DNA of 64,000 nucleotides from Flavobacteriaceae bacterium (GTDB lineage: Bacteria; Bacteroidota; Bacteroidia; Flavobacteriales; Flavobacteriaceae), in assembly GCA_014238425.1 (NCBI GenBank), contig JABABD010000026.1, positions 29,488 to 93,487 on the forward strand, in the 5' to 3' direction. Each line of letters begins with the position of its first letter. Position 1 is the stretch's first letter. A program made the translations under genes and the position numbers. The notes under the pieces are model-generated. The model made no database searches, was not told the origin of the DNA, and worked only from the letters and a program-made list of their open reading frames with translations. Below are positions 52,870 to 63,718 of this stretch, piece after piece.

Positions 52870-55287
52870 CTAATTTAATTGATAGAGTATAATGGAGTTT
52901 GAACCGCCTTTAATTACAAACTCCAGGTTTTTATCTTTATCCATGTTGTCAAGTTCTATAGCTGAATTACCATACACCGGAAAATTAGCGATGGGATCTG
53001 CTTGGCTATTGAATAAATAAATTTTTTGCGTTTGAAGATCCGTTACAGAAACATAAATTTTGTCTTTTAAATAAAAAATCTTGGGAGCAGTGTAATTTCC
53101 ATAATCCAATTCTATGGATTTAGACCTGATGGTCAATTTATTGTCATCAAGACTAGTGGAAGTTTTACTGGTGGCTGAGAAATTATGATTAGGTGATAAT
53201 AAAAGATTTTGTGTTGTAACGTTTCCTTTTTGATCTACTTGTACTAGCTGCCCACTAGTGTTTGTTGTTGTAAAGTTGTTTTTGTAGAGATAGATATCAT
53301 TTTCTGAAAAACCGATAGATGCTTTTGGCGTAATGCGTATTTGGCCTCTTCGATTCAAGATGTGCATCTTATTTCCGGCCGCAAAAACAATATAGTCCTT
53401 ATTGCTAACTCTAAAATGCTTTGGTTGACTAATGATATTTTTATTGGCAGAATTAAACGTAAAACCAGTCACTGGTTTTCCATTGGAGTCATACATATGG
53501 GTTTTATTTCCTTGAACGACTAGAAAGCGATAATTTTTGGTTTTATCATAATCAAAGACTGAGAGCGGCTGAGTAATATTATCAATAAATTTCTTAGGAA
53601 ATGCTCCTACGTTATTTCCATTCCTATCGATGACATAGATTTCTCTGGATGTTGCGAATGCCATTTGGAAGCGTCCGTTTTTGTAGCTATCGATCTGTTG
53701 TATTTTGCCCAAAATAGCATCATTGATTTTTTTCTTCCAAAGGATTTTTCCACGATTGGTAATAAGGTATAAGTTGTTCTCAATATCCTGTACCACAATA
53801 TCCATTTGTTCAGTCACATGATTTTTAACAAGTTGGGGAGCATTTAATAAATCATTGTCTAAAATAATATTGAACTCTTCTGAAATAGAATTCAGCCTCG
53901 CTCTTTCTTTTAATTCTTGAATGATTAAATTAACATGCGAGAAGCCGTTGTCATTTATTATCTGTAATACCTGTACATGATTTTTATCGAATTTCTGATT
54001 CAACAAACCATGCTTTAAATGATACGATACATTGTTGCTTATGACCGCATCTAATTCTGAAGAGTTTGCATAGTAAAGAATAGATGATTCATCACTGATT
54101 TTGTCATGTATGTTTTTATAGGCATTAGAATGAATCAAAGTTGCTTTATTGGTGTAACTAGAAATAATTTTTTGCGCGTCATCCATAGATTCAGTGAATA
54201 CCATAAACTCATCTAAAGCAAAGTAAAAACTTACTTTAGATATATCTATTAAAGGATAAAACAATGGTTTGAGGTTTTCATCTACATCAATGGCATTGAT
54301 ATGCACTTGTCTAAAGATTTCACTTAAACTACTGTTAATGGATTCTGATAAAGCATTGATGTCAATACTCCGAAGAGCAAATGCGTGACGCCCATTGATT
54401 TCAAAAGAACTAATTTCATTTATTAAATTACTGATAGTATTAGTATCATTTTCATTAGATATACTGTCCAAAGGCATGAACTTAGATTGAACGATAGTAA
54501 AATCGTCAGCAGTATAACTAATGAATTTTTGAGTATTATCAGGTAAAATATTGGGAATCTTGTTTTCTTGAGGAAGGGTTCTATTTATATATGACAGATG
54601 GCTTTTACTCGAATCACGCACTTTTAATATGCCATTTAAACTAAAATAATCTTGAGCGCTATCTACATCAAAAATCGATTGGCAATTAAGTATGCTAAAT
54701 GACTTATTGATGCTATCCATATTGTCTACCTCGAAATTAGGAGCCACGTGTATCGAAATTGGAGCGTCAGATTCAAGGAGTTGTGCGTAATCTACGTGAC
54801 GAGTGGTAATGTTAATTGTCTTTTCAATTTGCTTTAAGGAATTTGAAGCTATAAAAAAACTATCAATAACCGAGGTGTACAGCGTATCACTAGCAATAAT
54901 TTTTTGGTCAATATTGTGAGCTTTAAATGTAAATTGCTTAATCGATTGTATGTTATTGGAGTCATTTCTAATGATTGAATCTGTGTATTTAGTAACAATG
55001 CTATAGCTTATACTGTCTTTTGCAAAAGCAACAATGACATCATTTTGGGTTTCAAATTTATTTATTAACTGCAAGGAAGACTTGAAAGAATTATTATGAC
55101 TTGAATCCGATGACCAATTAACAATAGAGTTTTCCAGAATTTCATTATTGAGTGCTTCTAGATTCTTTACTTTGATGACTAAAGAAGTGTTGTCAGGAAT
55201 AAAATCAAAAGTTTCGTTTCGTTTATTATGGTCTTGAGCACATGAAGAAATTAATAATAACAAGAAAACGATCAATGTGTTTTTCAT
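52870..55287 (-). CDS. Large lipoprotein with C-terminal beta-propeller-like repeats
   Basis: 805 residues. Lipobox LISSC (Cys16). The N-terminal ~480 residues are helical/mixed with a pattern like DUF3352-type proteins (FIPDNTSLVIKVKNLEALNN). The C-terminal ~320 residues are short repeats such as NLYLITNRGKILWKKKI, REIYVIDRNGNNVGAFPKKF and HILNRRGQI, typical of PQQ-like or FG-GAP beta-propellers. No enzyme motif. It starts 27 bp after rnhB on the same strand. Probably periplasmic; function unknown. Confidence 0.7.
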   Translation of the reverse strand: MKNTLIVFLLLLISSCAQDHNKRNETFDFIPDNTSLVIKVKNLEALNNEILENSIVNWSSDSSHNNSFKSSLQLINKFETQNDVIVAFAKDSISYSIVTKYTDSIIRNDSNNIQSIKQFTFKAHNIDQKIIASDTLYTSVIDSFFIASNSLKQIEKTINITTRHVDYAQLLESDAPISIHVAPNFEVDNMDSINKSFSILNCQSIFDVDSAQDYFSLNGILKVRDSSKSHLSYINRTLPQENKIPNILPDNTQKFISYTADDFTIVQSKFMPLDSISNENDTNTISNLINEISSFEINGRHAFALRSIDINALSESINSSLSEIFRQVHINAIDVDENLKPLFYPLIDISKVSFYFALDEFMVFTESMDDAQKIISSYTNKATLIHSNAYKNIHDKISDESSILYYANSSELDAVISNNVSYHLKHGLLNQKFDKNHVQVLQIINDNGFSHVNLIIQELKERARLNSISEEFNIILDNDLLNAPQLVKNHVTEQMDIVVQDIENNLYLITNRGKILWKKKINDAILGKIQQIDSYKNGRFQMAFATSREIYVIDRNGNNVGAFPKKFIDNITQPLSVFDYDKTKNYRFLVVQGNKTHMYDSNGKPVTGFTFNSANKNIISQPKHFRVSNKDYIVFAAGNKMHILNRRGQIRITPKASIGFSENDIYLYKNNFTTTNTSGQLVQVDQKGNVTTQNLLLSPNHNFSATSKTSTSLDDNKLTIRSKSIELDYGNYTAPKIFYLKDKIYVSVTDLQTQKIYLFNSQADPIANFPVYGNSAIELDNMDKDKNLEFVIKGGSNSIILYQLN

Positions 55288-55314
55288 CAGTGCTTTTTTG
55301 CAAAAATAGAAAAC

Positions 55315-55917
55315 TTAGAGATTTAATTTAAATTGTTCTGGCAGTAATCTAAAAGATTTTCGATGGTAGGATGTAATACCAAACTCTCTGATAGCCGCTC
55401 TGTGTTCTTTTGTAGGGTACCCTTTATTCTGTTTCCAATTATACATCGGAAATTCTTCGTGAATAGTATTCATATAATCATCTCTATAGGTCTTGGCTAG
55501 AACGGATGCTGCGGCAATACTTAAATATTTACTATCTCCTTTAATAATTGTTTGGTGTGGAATCTCTTTAAAAGGTTTAAACCTATTGCCATCAATTATT
55601 ATGAACTCTGGGGTAACTGTAAGTTTTTCAATGGATAAGTGCATCGCTTTGATCGATGCATTTAATATATTAATTTGATCTATGTCTTCTGGGAAAACAT
55701 GAGACACAGAATAAGAAATGGCTTCGGTCTCTATAATAGGTCTTAAATAGTCTCGTTTAACAGGACTTAGTAATTTCGAATCGTTTAAGATTTTGTTGTT
55801 GAAGTTCTTAGGCAGTATGACGGCAGATGCAGTAACAGGACCAGCGAGACAACCTCTGCCAGCTTCATCAGTACCGCACTCTGTAACGTAAGATGAGAAA
55901 TTATATTGTAGACCCAA
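55315..55917 (-). CDS. rnhB: Ribonuclease HII
   Basis: 200 residues with [15 protein letters not shown] (Asp17, Glu18), IIDGNRF and [14 protein letters not shown], the acidic catalytic residues of type 2 RNase H. It cuts the RNA strand at ribonucleotides in DNA. The start is TTG at 55917; no in-frame ATG lies between the promoter and the DEAGRG motif, so the unusual start is likely real. It heads an operon with the 805-residue lipoprotein. Confidence 0.93.
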   Translation of the reverse strand: MGLQYNFSSYVTECGTDEAGRGCLAGPVTASAVILPKNFNNKILNDSKLLSPVKRDYLRPIIETEAISYSVSHVFPEDIDQINILNASIKAMHLSIEKLTVTPEFIIIDGNRFKPFKEIPHQTIIKGDSKYLSIAAASVLAKTYRDDYMNTIHEEFPMYNWKQNKGYPTKEHRAAIREFGITSYHRKSFRLLPEQFKLNL

Positions 55918-55933
55918 AATGTTAAAGTTTAAG

Positions 55934-55965
55934 TAAAGTTAAAATTTTAACGCAACCGATTCCAA
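55934..55965 (-). promoter_or_regulatory. Candidate rnhB promoter
   Basis: Minus strand: TTG (55965-55963), 21 nt, TAACTTTA (55941-55934), seven of eight -7 bases. It lies 16 nt before the TTG start codon. Confidence 0.45.
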
Positions 55966-56119
55966 AATCAGACATCTTTTAATAGTGCGAATGCCCGATT
56001 TATCTACGTTCAGTAATTATTTTCGATAAAATGAGTATTAACATTTTTTTGCCTTATTTACTTGCTTATTTAAGATATTATTAAGATGTTTGCGATTGAC
56101 TAACTCAAATAATTGTTTT

Positions 56120-59100
56120 ATGAAATTAAAGTTAACAACGTTATTAACGCTATTTATGGCGTTTGTAATGCAATTCTCTTTTGCACAAGAGAAAACGGTC
56201 ACAGGTAATGTGACGTCAGCTTCGGATGGGTTACCATTGCCAGGAGTAAACGTAATTGTAAAAGGAACTACACGTGGAGTTCAAACTGATTTTGATGGAA
56301 ATTATTCTATCAAAGCGAGTTCTAACGAAACACTTGTTTTTTCTTTTGTAAGTATGAAAGAAACAGAAAGGCTCGTTGGCGCTAACAGCACGATAAGTGT
56401 TGCTATGGCAGACGACATTGCAGCTTTGGATGAGGTAGTAGTAACTGGATACGCTACTACAACCAAAACAAAATCAAGTATAGCATCGGTCACGATAAGT
56501 GCCGAAACTATCGAAAACAGACCTAATGCAAGTTTTGTTCAAACCTTATCTGGTCAAGTACCAGGTCTTAACATTACAACTGCCAGTGGTCAACCAGGAG
56601 GTAACTCTACGGTAAACTTAAGGGGTATTACTTCTATTAATGGTAATACAGAACCATTATTTATTATTGATGGTGCACCAGTTGATGAAGACAACTTCAG
56701 GAGTTTAAATCCACAGGATATTGCTTCTATCTCGGTTCTTAAAGATGCTGGAGCAACAGCGATCTATGGTAACAGAGGAGCAAATGGGGTTGTTGTAATT
56801 AAAACAAAAACAGGTTCTTATAACCAAGGTTTGAAAATTAATTATAACGGATCTGTAGCATTTAGCTCATTACAAGATAATGATTACAATCTTTTAGATT
56901 CTCAACAGCAATTAAGACTAGAGCGTGACTTTGGAAATGGTAGAGGAGCTAGTGGAAACAATGGCGGGCCTCTTACTGATGCTCAAATTGGTCAAGCAGA
57001 AACTTTTGACTGGGCTGAATTTTTCTTTAGAGAAGCATTAACTAAGAACCATAACGTGTCAATGACAAGTGGTGGTGAAAATAGTTCTCAGTATACATCT
57101 TTTGGTTTCTCAGATATTCAAGGGGTATTACAGCAGTCTACGCTTAAAAGATTTAATATTAGATCTAATGTAACAGGTAAGACATCTGACGATAAATTTA
57201 ATTATGGTTCTAATATCACAATTAACTATTCGAATTCTGATGAACCTAATAGTATTGGTTCTGGAGCGATTAACCGTAACTATATATTAGGTGCGTATCA
57301 ATCTGTTCCTTATATCACACCAGATGATTATACTAATGGTGCTGCATTATTGTCACCATTAAGTTTTGCCAACACACCTTTATTCCTTTTAGATAGATTA
57401 AGAACTTATCAAAGAAATGAAGAAGAAGTTAAAATAGTTGGAAGTTTAAACGCTGGATATAGATTAACAGATTGGTTAACAGCTAACGTGGTGTTAAGTG
57501 CTGATTACCAAAGTGAGTTTGTAACGCGTTCTGAAGGACCAGCATCGTTTAATGCATTATTATTTGGTGGTGCACAAAACCCTACCTCAGGATTCCAACA
57601 ACAACTATCTAACAGAATCTTTACATTCAACCAGGTAACATCATTGAATTCTCACCATGAGTTTGGTAAGCATTCAGTAGATGCAGGATTGTATACTGAA
57701 TATTTTAAAGGACACCTTAAACAATTTGGATTCTTCCAAAGAGGTTTAAACCCTAAAACATTCTCTCCTGGAGATGGTAGTGGTTTTATTGGAACTTCAC
57801 TGAACCCAGCAAATGGTGCAATCTTATTTAATGATACACCTACTGCAAACATATTAACAACTGGATTGTTTTCATACTTCGGTACTGCTGATTATGATTA
57901 TGATTCTAAATATGGTTTTACTGGAACAGTAAGACGTGATGCATCATCTAGATTTGCTAATAGTAACAAATGGGCAACATTCTGGTCTGTAGCTGCTAGA
58001 TGGAATATCGGTAATGAAGCGTTTATGGAAGATTCAGTATTTGATGTATTGAAAATAAGAGCTTCTTATGGTTCTGCTGGAAACGATAGAATTAGTGGTG
58101 GTCGTTTTGGATCCCTAGATATCACAGAAGACTTTTTCGTAACTGGAGCTGGATATGGTAATGTAAATGCTATATTCCCAGGAGCGATTGGAAATACAAC
58201 ACTTAAGTGGGAAACAGTAACTCAGGCAAATATTGGTTTAGATTTTGAATTACTTAATAGAAAACTTCGTGGTTCTATTGATGTGTACGAAAAAGAGACA
58301 TCAGATTTATTTCAATCAAGACCAATATCGGCTATTAATGGACAAACAAACCTTTTTGCTAATGTTGGTGACTTGTTTAACAGAGGAGTTGATGTACAAT
58401 TAGACTACGATCTTATTAGAGGGACGAGTGATGATGATTTTAATTTAAGCTTGACCTTTGTAGGGAACTACAACGAGACTGAATTACAAAACTTACCAAG
58501 TGAAGAAGGTGAGATTATCGGAACTGGACGTAACGGTGGTAAATTATTTGAATACTTTACTATTAGGTATGCTGGTGTAAACCCTGCTAATGGAGAGTTA
58601 TTGTTTTATAATGCTGCTGGTGATGTTACAGAAAACCCTAATGCAGATACAGATAGAGTTTGGTTAGATCAAAACATTTTCCCTGACTTCAATGGTAGTT
58701 TCGGATTAAATGCAGATTACAAAGGATTCTTCTTAACAACGCAGTTTAACTATACTATAGGTGTAGATAGATTTGATAATGATTTAGCAAGTTTCCAAAA
58801 TCCAGATAATATTGGTCAATTCAGACATTCAGTAGATATATTAAGAGCATGGCAACAACCAGGTGATGTTACAGACATTCCTGCATTGCGTGCATCTAAT
58901 AGAAATTCAGTAGGATCTACTAGATACTTGAGAGATGCAGATTACTTAAGATTAAGATTTGTTAGTATTGGATACAATATGCCAAGTAAGTATTTAGATA
59001 ACACTGGATTCTCATCTATGAGATTCTATGCTAACGGTGAAAACTTGTTGACATTTAGTGAGTGGAGAGGTTTTGATGCAGAAGCATTAAGTAATACATC

Positions 59101-59155
59101 AAGATTATATCCAACACCAAGAACGTTCTCTGTAGGAGTTGAATTAGGATTTTAA
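56120..59155 (+). CDS. SusC-like TonB-dependent transporter (locus 2)
   Basis: 1011 residues from ATG 56120 (MKLKLTTLLTLFMAFVMQFS); the frame to 56090 adds ten non-signal residues. Signal peptide (ending SFAQ), carboxypeptidase D regulatory-like domain with VTGNVTSASDGLPLPGVNVI, plug with LSGQVPGLNITTASGQPGGN and PLFIIDGAPVDEDNF, and a barrel ending FSVGVELGF. A paralogue of the locus 1 SusC. It is divergent from rnhB and followed 11 bp later by SusD. Substrate unknown. Confidence 0.95.
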   Translation: MKLKLTTLLTLFMAFVMQFSFAQEKTVTGNVTSASDGLPLPGVNVIVKGTTRGVQTDFDGNYSIKASSNETLVFSFVSMKETERLVGANSTISVAMADDIAALDEVVVTGYATTTKTKSSIASVTISAETIENRPNASFVQTLSGQVPGLNITTASGQPGGNSTVNLRGITSINGNTEPLFIIDGAPVDEDNFRSLNPQDIASISVLKDAGATAIYGNRGANGVVVIKTKTGSYNQGLKINYNGSVAFSSLQDNDYNLLDSQQQLRLERDFGNGRGASGNNGGPLTDAQIGQAETFDWAEFFFREALTKNHNVSMTSGGENSSQYTSFGFSDIQGVLQQSTLKRFNIRSNVTGKTSDDKFNYGSNITINYSNSDEPNSIGSGAINRNYILGAYQSVPYITPDDYTNGAALLSPLSFANTPLFLLDRLRTYQRNEEEVKIVGSLNAGYRLTDWLTANVVLSADYQSEFVTRSEGPASFNALLFGGAQNPTSGFQQQLSNRIFTFNQVTSLNSHHEFGKHSVDAGLYTEYFKGHLKQFGFFQRGLNPKTFSPGDGSGFIGTSLNPANGAILFNDTPTANILTTGLFSYFGTADYDYDSKYGFTGTVRRDASSRFANSNKWATFWSVAARWNIGNEAFMEDSVFDVLKIRASYGSAGNDRISGGRFGSLDITEDFFVTGAGYGNVNAIFPGAIGNTTLKWETVTQANIGLDFELLNRKLRGSIDVYEKETSDLFQSRPISAINGQTNLFANVGDLFNRGVDVQLDYDLIRGTSDDDFNLSLTFVGNYNETELQNLPSEEGEIIGTGRNGGKLFEYFTIRYAGVNPANGELLFYNAAGDVTENPNADTDRVWLDQNIFPDFNGSFGLNADYKGFFLTTQFNYTIGVDRFDNDLASFQNPDNIGQFRHSVDILRAWQQPGDVTDIPALRASNRNSVGSTRYLRDADYLRLRFVSIGYNMPSKYLDNTGFSSMRFYANGENLLTFSEWRGFDAEALSNTSRLYPTPRTFSVGVELGF

Positions 59156-59166
59156 AAAAAATAGAT

Positions 59167-60654
59167 ATGAAAAAATTTAGAAATATATTATGTCTCAGTT
59201 TGTTAGTAGTACTAATGGGCTGTAACGATGCCATCGAAATACGACAGGATGGTCGTTTAGATGCAGTTGCTGCATTCGAAAATGTTGCAGATCTTCAATC
59301 TGGACTGATAGGCTTATATGCTGGTCTAGATACAACACCTAGTATAGCATTTTCGTCTAATTTTACAGATGAACTATCCATTGGATTTGACAGTGGTGGA
59401 CAAGGTGTGGCACTTTACGGATTTGTATTGAATGCTGGGAGTGGAGCCGCTACAAGTTTTTGGACTCGTAATTATGCGGTGATAAGAAATGCGAACATTC
59501 TTCTTAATGCTATTGCTGGTATAACACCAGAAGTAGGAGAAGAAGCTCAGTATAATGAGATAAGAGGTGAAGCATTAGCAATTAGAGCTTTTGCTCATTT
59601 AGAATTAGTATCTCACTTCTCAACTGATATGACCAATGATAGTGCTTTAGGCGTTATCACTCTTGATTTTGTACCAAGTATTGATCAGCAGTTACTGAGA
59701 AATACAAATGCAGAAACATTTGCATTGATCAATTCTGATTTAATGACAGCTGCGAGTTTAATAACGACGCAATCTGAAGCGACATTTATCTCTAGGGATT
59801 TTATAACAGCTATGAGAGCAAGAGTTGCTGCATATAGAGGAGATTATGCGACTGCAGCTCCTTTGGCGCAATCATTATTGAATAGTTATCCAATTGCAAC
59901 TAGAGCACAATATCAAAATATGTTCTTTGATGCTGATAATACTGAAATTATTTTCAAACTTGAGCGTACTGTCGGAGATGGTTATGATGGACAAGGTGCT
60001 ACGGGTTCTGTTTTTGCAGGCGGATGGGCTGGTGCTCGATTTGCTTTCGTTGATGCAACACTAACAGGTTCTCCATATTTTGAAATGGGGCGAACTATGT
60101 TTAATGCGTTAGACCCTGCAGATATTAGATTTGATGTTAATATATCACCAACATCAGTAATCGATCCTAATTACCCTAACGGTGCTAACTTACCAGCGGA
60201 TGACATCTTAGTGATCCAAAAGTATTTTGGTTCTGAAGGTAAGCCATTGTTGAATGATCTTAAAGTATTTAGATCATCAGAAATGCTATTTATATTAGCT
60301 GAAGCTAGAGCTGCAGCAAATGATTTTGCTGGTGCTGCTGCCTTGATCAAGCAACTTAGAGATGCTAGATTTGGATCAGCACAACCATTGCCAACGTATG
60401 CTAATGCATCTGAAGCTTTCGGCGGAATACTTGACGAGAGATTTATTGAATTATCTTTTGAAGGTCATAGATATATAGATCTTAAGAGATTAGGAACTTT
60501 AGGTAATAGAGGTATTGCTAGAGACCCTCTTGATTGTGCTATTAATGGCGCTTGTACATTGGCGGCTAACGATTTTAGATTCACTTTACCATTACCAATA
60601 GTTGAATTTAATGCGAATCCTGGTTTACGTGATCAACAAAATCCTGGCTATTAA
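59167..60654 (+). CDS. SusD/RagB-like surface lipoprotein (locus 2)
   Basis: 495 residues, lipobox LMGC (Cys19) then NDAIEIRQDG. SusD helices are recognised from FENVADLQSGLIGLYAG, EIRGEALAIRAFAHLELVSH and QLRDARFGSAQPLPTYANAS with ERFIELSFEGHRYIDLKRLG. It caps the SusC channel. It is a paralogue of the SusD at 33631, sharing the CNDAIE/CQDAID start. Confidence 0.95.
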   Translation: MKKFRNILCLSLLVVLMGCNDAIEIRQDGRLDAVAAFENVADLQSGLIGLYAGLDTTPSIAFSSNFTDELSIGFDSGGQGVALYGFVLNAGSGAATSFWTRNYAVIRNANILLNAIAGITPEVGEEAQYNEIRGEALAIRAFAHLELVSHFSTDMTNDSALGVITLDFVPSIDQQLLRNTNAETFALINSDLMTAASLITTQSEATFISRDFITAMRARVAAYRGDYATAAPLAQSLLNSYPIATRAQYQNMFFDADNTEIIFKLERTVGDGYDGQGATGSVFAGGWAGARFAFVDATLTGSPYFEMGRTMFNALDPADIRFDVNISPTSVIDPNYPNGANLPADDILVIQKYFGSEGKPLLNDLKVFRSSEMLFILAEARAAANDFAGAAALIKQLRDARFGSAQPLPTYANASEAFGGILDERFIELSFEGHRYIDLKRLGTLGNRGIARDPLDCAINGACTLAANDFRFTLPLPIVEFNANPGLRDQQNPGY

Positions 60655-60672
60655 TCCTAACAAATAATAATT

Positions 60673-61488
60673 ATGAAAAAATATTTAGTTTTATTATTAA
60701 TCGCATTTGTTTGCTTCACATCATGTGAAGAAGACCTGATTGTGTACGATACGCCTAACGGATTTTTACAAGTTGCTGCAGAAACGGCATCTGTAACTGA
60801 AAATGACCCTTCAGATGTGGTAACAACCTTTCTTTATGGTGGTAGTTCTAATGTCTCTGGTATTACTGTTAACTATACGGTAACAGGAGATACTTCAAGG
60901 TTCAACTTGACGCCTTCAACTGGATCAGTAGAGATTCCTGCTGGCGAGTTCTCGGCATCGATTGTTTTAACAGCTATAGATAATTTTGCTTCTGATGGAA
61001 ATGAAGATGTTGTAATTACGATCTCTGATGGTAGTTTACCTGTAGGTATTGGTGGAGAAGGCAATTTCTCAGTGAGTAAGACAATTACTATTATAGATGA
61101 TGATTGTCCAATTACAATTAACGATTGGGTTGGTACATATTCTGTGGCTGAGCAGTTTACTGCTGGAGTTAATTCTCCATTAGGTTTGGCTGACTTTTTT
61201 GGTGAGTCTTATCAATTAGACGCAATTTTAGCTCCAGGAGATACAACTGGAATTAAAATAGCATTCAGTAATTCTCTTGGATTCAATACATATATTGCTG
61301 ACGGAACAGTTATGACATTCTTTACATGTAGTAGTACTGTAGGTTTTGATGCTGGATTCCCAGAAGTGGCATTGTTCAGAGTGTTTGAATTTGAAACAGC
61401 TACATATGATGAAGCTGGTTTGAGTATTTCTGCTGAAGGTCCTTTAGCAACATTCGGACCTTACATATTTACGTTTACAAGAATGTAA
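60673..61488 (+). CDS. Calx-beta-like surface lipoprotein (locus 2)
   Basis: 271 residues, lipobox CFTSC (Cys18) followed by EEDLIVYD, an acidic surface-export type signal. A Calx-beta-like domain (about 35-145, TVNYTVTGDTSRFNLTPSTG, ASIVLTAIDNFASDGNEDVV, ITIIDDDC) is followed by a second beta-rich domain ending PYIFTFTRM. It is the last gene of the SusCD locus 2 and probably binds substrate at the surface. Confidence 0.8.
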   Translation: MKKYLVLLLIAFVCFTSCEEDLIVYDTPNGFLQVAAETASVTENDPSDVVTTFLYGGSSNVSGITVNYTVTGDTSRFNLTPSTGSVEIPAGEFSASIVLTAIDNFASDGNEDVVITISDGSLPVGIGGEGNFSVSKTITIIDDDCPITINDWVGTYSVAEQFTAGVNSPLGLADFFGESYQLDAILAPGDTTGIKIAFSNSLGFNTYIADGTVMTFFTCSSTVGFDAGFPEVALFRVFEFETATYDEAGLSISAEGPLATFGPYIFTFTRM

Positions 61489-61505
61489 GAGTTATATTAT
61501 ATTAT

Positions 61506-61537
61506 AAAAAAGGCAACCTATTAAGGTTGCCTTTTTT
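61506..61537. terminator. Strong terminator after SusCD locus 2
   Basis: AAAAAAGGCAACCT (61506-61519), loop ATTA, AGGTTGCCTTTTTT (61524-61537). It follows the lipoprotein stop by 17 bp. Confidence 0.92.
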
Positions 61538-61575
61538 GTTTTAAATAAAAGTCTATATACTCCGTTCTAAATATA

Positions 61576-61583
61576 TATTTTTG
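61576..61583 (+). promoter_or_regulatory. Candidate -7 element for the putative porin
   Basis: TATTTTTG matches TAnnTTTG, 18 nt before the ATG at 61602. A correctly placed TTG is missing. Confidence 0.4.
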
Positions 61584-61601
61584 CAACATCAAGTATATCA
61601 A

Positions 61602-63566
61602 ATGAAAAATAGTATTGTATTAATTTTGTTCTTTACAGGTTGCATTGCTACTGCCTGGTCGCAAACACCAATACCTTCTAAAAAAGACCCAAGGAAAGAA
61701 GCTGGTAATGTATCTGATACCTTGTCCGGATTTTCGGGTAGAAAGGCCGGAATAAATATAAAGAACAAAAAAGCTAAGATATTTGATTACAAGATAATTT
61801 CAATAGAACACGATTCAACTTACACAGATACGACTCTAACATTAAATAAGGAGTATAAGTATAACTATTTACGGAATGATGATTTTAATCTTATACCATT
61901 CGCTAACTTAGGTCAGACCTATAATAGTTTAAGGTATGATTTCAAGGAAAAAAGTACACTTCCTATTTTTGGAGCTAGAGCAAGGCATTTTAATTACTTT
62001 GAGGTAGAAGACATAAATTATTATTATGTGCCAACACCCTTAACAGAACTCTTCTATAAAACTGGCTTCGAACAAGGGCAGCTATTAGATGCTTTTTTTA
62101 CAGTTAACACATCTAAGCAATTTAATTTTTCAGTGGCTTATAAAGCCTTAAGGTCTCTAGGGAAATACCAAAATGCGCTCACAAGTACAGGTAATTTAAG
62201 ATTTACTACCAATTATAAGACCAAAAATAACAAATATCAATTGCGTGCACATGCAGTTTTTCAGGATTTGCTTAATCAAGAAAATGGAGGTATAGCAGAT
62301 GAGGAAATCGTACGTTTTGAATCTGGAGATCCAGAATTCAAGGACAGGTCTATTTTTCAAGTAAATTTTGAAGACGCTGAAAATATCCTAAAAGGAAGAC
62401 GTTATTATGTAGATCATGTTTATAATCTCATCTCAAAAAAAGATTCTATAAGACAAACTGAACTTAGAATTGGTAATGAACTCATTTTTGAAGATAGATC
62501 CTACCAATTTGACCAAACAAGTCAAAATAGTTATTTCGGCGATGCATTTAAATCTAGCAATTTAAGAGATAGAGTTACATTAGAAGAATTTAAGGCACAA
62601 GTTTATGCAACTTATTTAGATAATACTTTAGGGAACTTTAAAGTTAGTTTAGGGTATTCCGATTTAAATTATGGTTACAATAAAATAGTAATACTTGATA
62701 GTCAAACAGTACCTAATAGAATTAGGGGTAACGCTATTTCCTTAAAAGGTAATTATCAAAATAGTTTTGGGAAGTTAAATGTAGAGGCATTAATTGATGC
62801 AAATGTAACTGGAGATTTTGATGGTAATACATTTAGTGGTACAGTTTCTTATGCACTGAATGAAGATAATAGTATTTCTTTTGGACTCTTTACTAATTCT
62901 AGAAAACCAAACTATAACTTTTTACTTTATCAGAGTGATTATGAAAATTATAACTGGGTTAATAATTTTAAGAATATAACCACAAAATCATTCTCGGGTA
63001 GAATAGAATTGAAGAAAATAGTTAATTTAGAAATAGATTATAATAGTATTAATAACTATAGCTATTTTCAGCAAGTTATCGAAAACAGCACAAAGCCCTT
63101 TCAAACAGATCAAGCTATTAATTACTTAAATATAAAGGTAGGTAAAGAAATTAGGTATGGTAAATTTGCGCTTGCAAATACTATAGCATATCAAAAGGTA
63201 ATTGATGAAGAAAGTATTTTAAATGTACCAGACCTGATAACTAGAAATACTTTGTATTATTCTAATCATTTCTTCAAAAAGGCCTTATTCTTACAAACAG
63301 GTGTGACACTTAAGTATTTTACAAAGTACCATATGAATGCATACGATCCATTGCTAGCTGAATTTTACGTGCAGAATGATCAGGAGTTTGGAGGATTTCC
63401 GATGTTCGATTTTTTTATCAATGCGAAAATACGTCAAACAAGAATATATCTCAAAGCGGAACATTTTAATTCATCATTTACAGGCTATAATTACTATTCA
63501 GCTCCAAATAACCCATATCGAGATTTTACCGTCCGTTTTGGGCTCGTCTGGAATTTCTTTCTCTAA
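61602..63566 (+). CDS. Putative outer-membrane beta-barrel porin
   Basis: 654 residues from ATG 61602 (MKNSIVLILFFTGCIATAWSQ), with a signal peptide ending AWSQ. The mature protein has a Lys-rich N-terminus and then alternating polar/hydrophobic strands throughout (FNFSVAYKALRSLGKYQNAL, RIYLKAEHFNSSFTGYNYYS) ending in an aromatic-rich C-terminus (GLVWNFFL), the signature of a barrel. It is like the large Bacteroidota putative porin family. Diffusion or adhesion role unknown. It lies after the locus 2 terminator and has its own promoter. Confidence 0.75.
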   Translation: MKNSIVLILFFTGCIATAWSQTPIPSKKDPRKEAGNVSDTLSGFSGRKAGINIKNKKAKIFDYKIISIEHDSTYTDTTLTLNKEYKYNYLRNDDFNLIPFANLGQTYNSLRYDFKEKSTLPIFGARARHFNYFEVEDINYYYVPTPLTELFYKTGFEQGQLLDAFFTVNTSKQFNFSVAYKALRSLGKYQNALTSTGNLRFTTNYKTKNNKYQLRAHAVFQDLLNQENGGIADEEIVRFESGDPEFKDRSIFQVNFEDAENILKGRRYYVDHVYNLISKKDSIRQTELRIGNELIFEDRSYQFDQTSQNSYFGDAFKSSNLRDRVTLEEFKAQVYATYLDNTLGNFKVSLGYSDLNYGYNKIVILDSQTVPNRIRGNAISLKGNYQNSFGKLNVEALIDANVTGDFDGNTFSGTVSYALNEDNSISFGLFTNSRKPNYNFLLYQSDYENYNWVNNFKNITTKSFSGRIELKKIVNLEIDYNSINNYSYFQQVIENSTKPFQTDQAINYLNIKVGKEIRYGKFALANTIAYQKVIDEESILNVPDLITRNTLYYSNHFFKKALFLQTGVTLKYFTKYHMNAYDPLLAEFYVQNDQEFGGFPMFDFFINAKIRQTRIYLKAEHFNSSFTGYNYYSAPNNPYRDFTVRFGLVWNFFL

Positions 63567-63718
63567 ACAATCGATTTATAAGTTTATGACATGGAGAGTG
63601 GTGTTTTAATGACGTTCTTCCAGTCTAGTTTCAAAAAGATTTGAAACGCTTAGTAACTTACTAATGGGCTAGTATACAAACACTTTAAAATTAATATGAA
63701 AAATAATGAAGAAAATGT

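Noticed and set aside
63628..63647. Hairpin after the porin as a terminator
   Set aside because: Stem of 8 bp of weak pairs and no T tract, so not called as a terminator.
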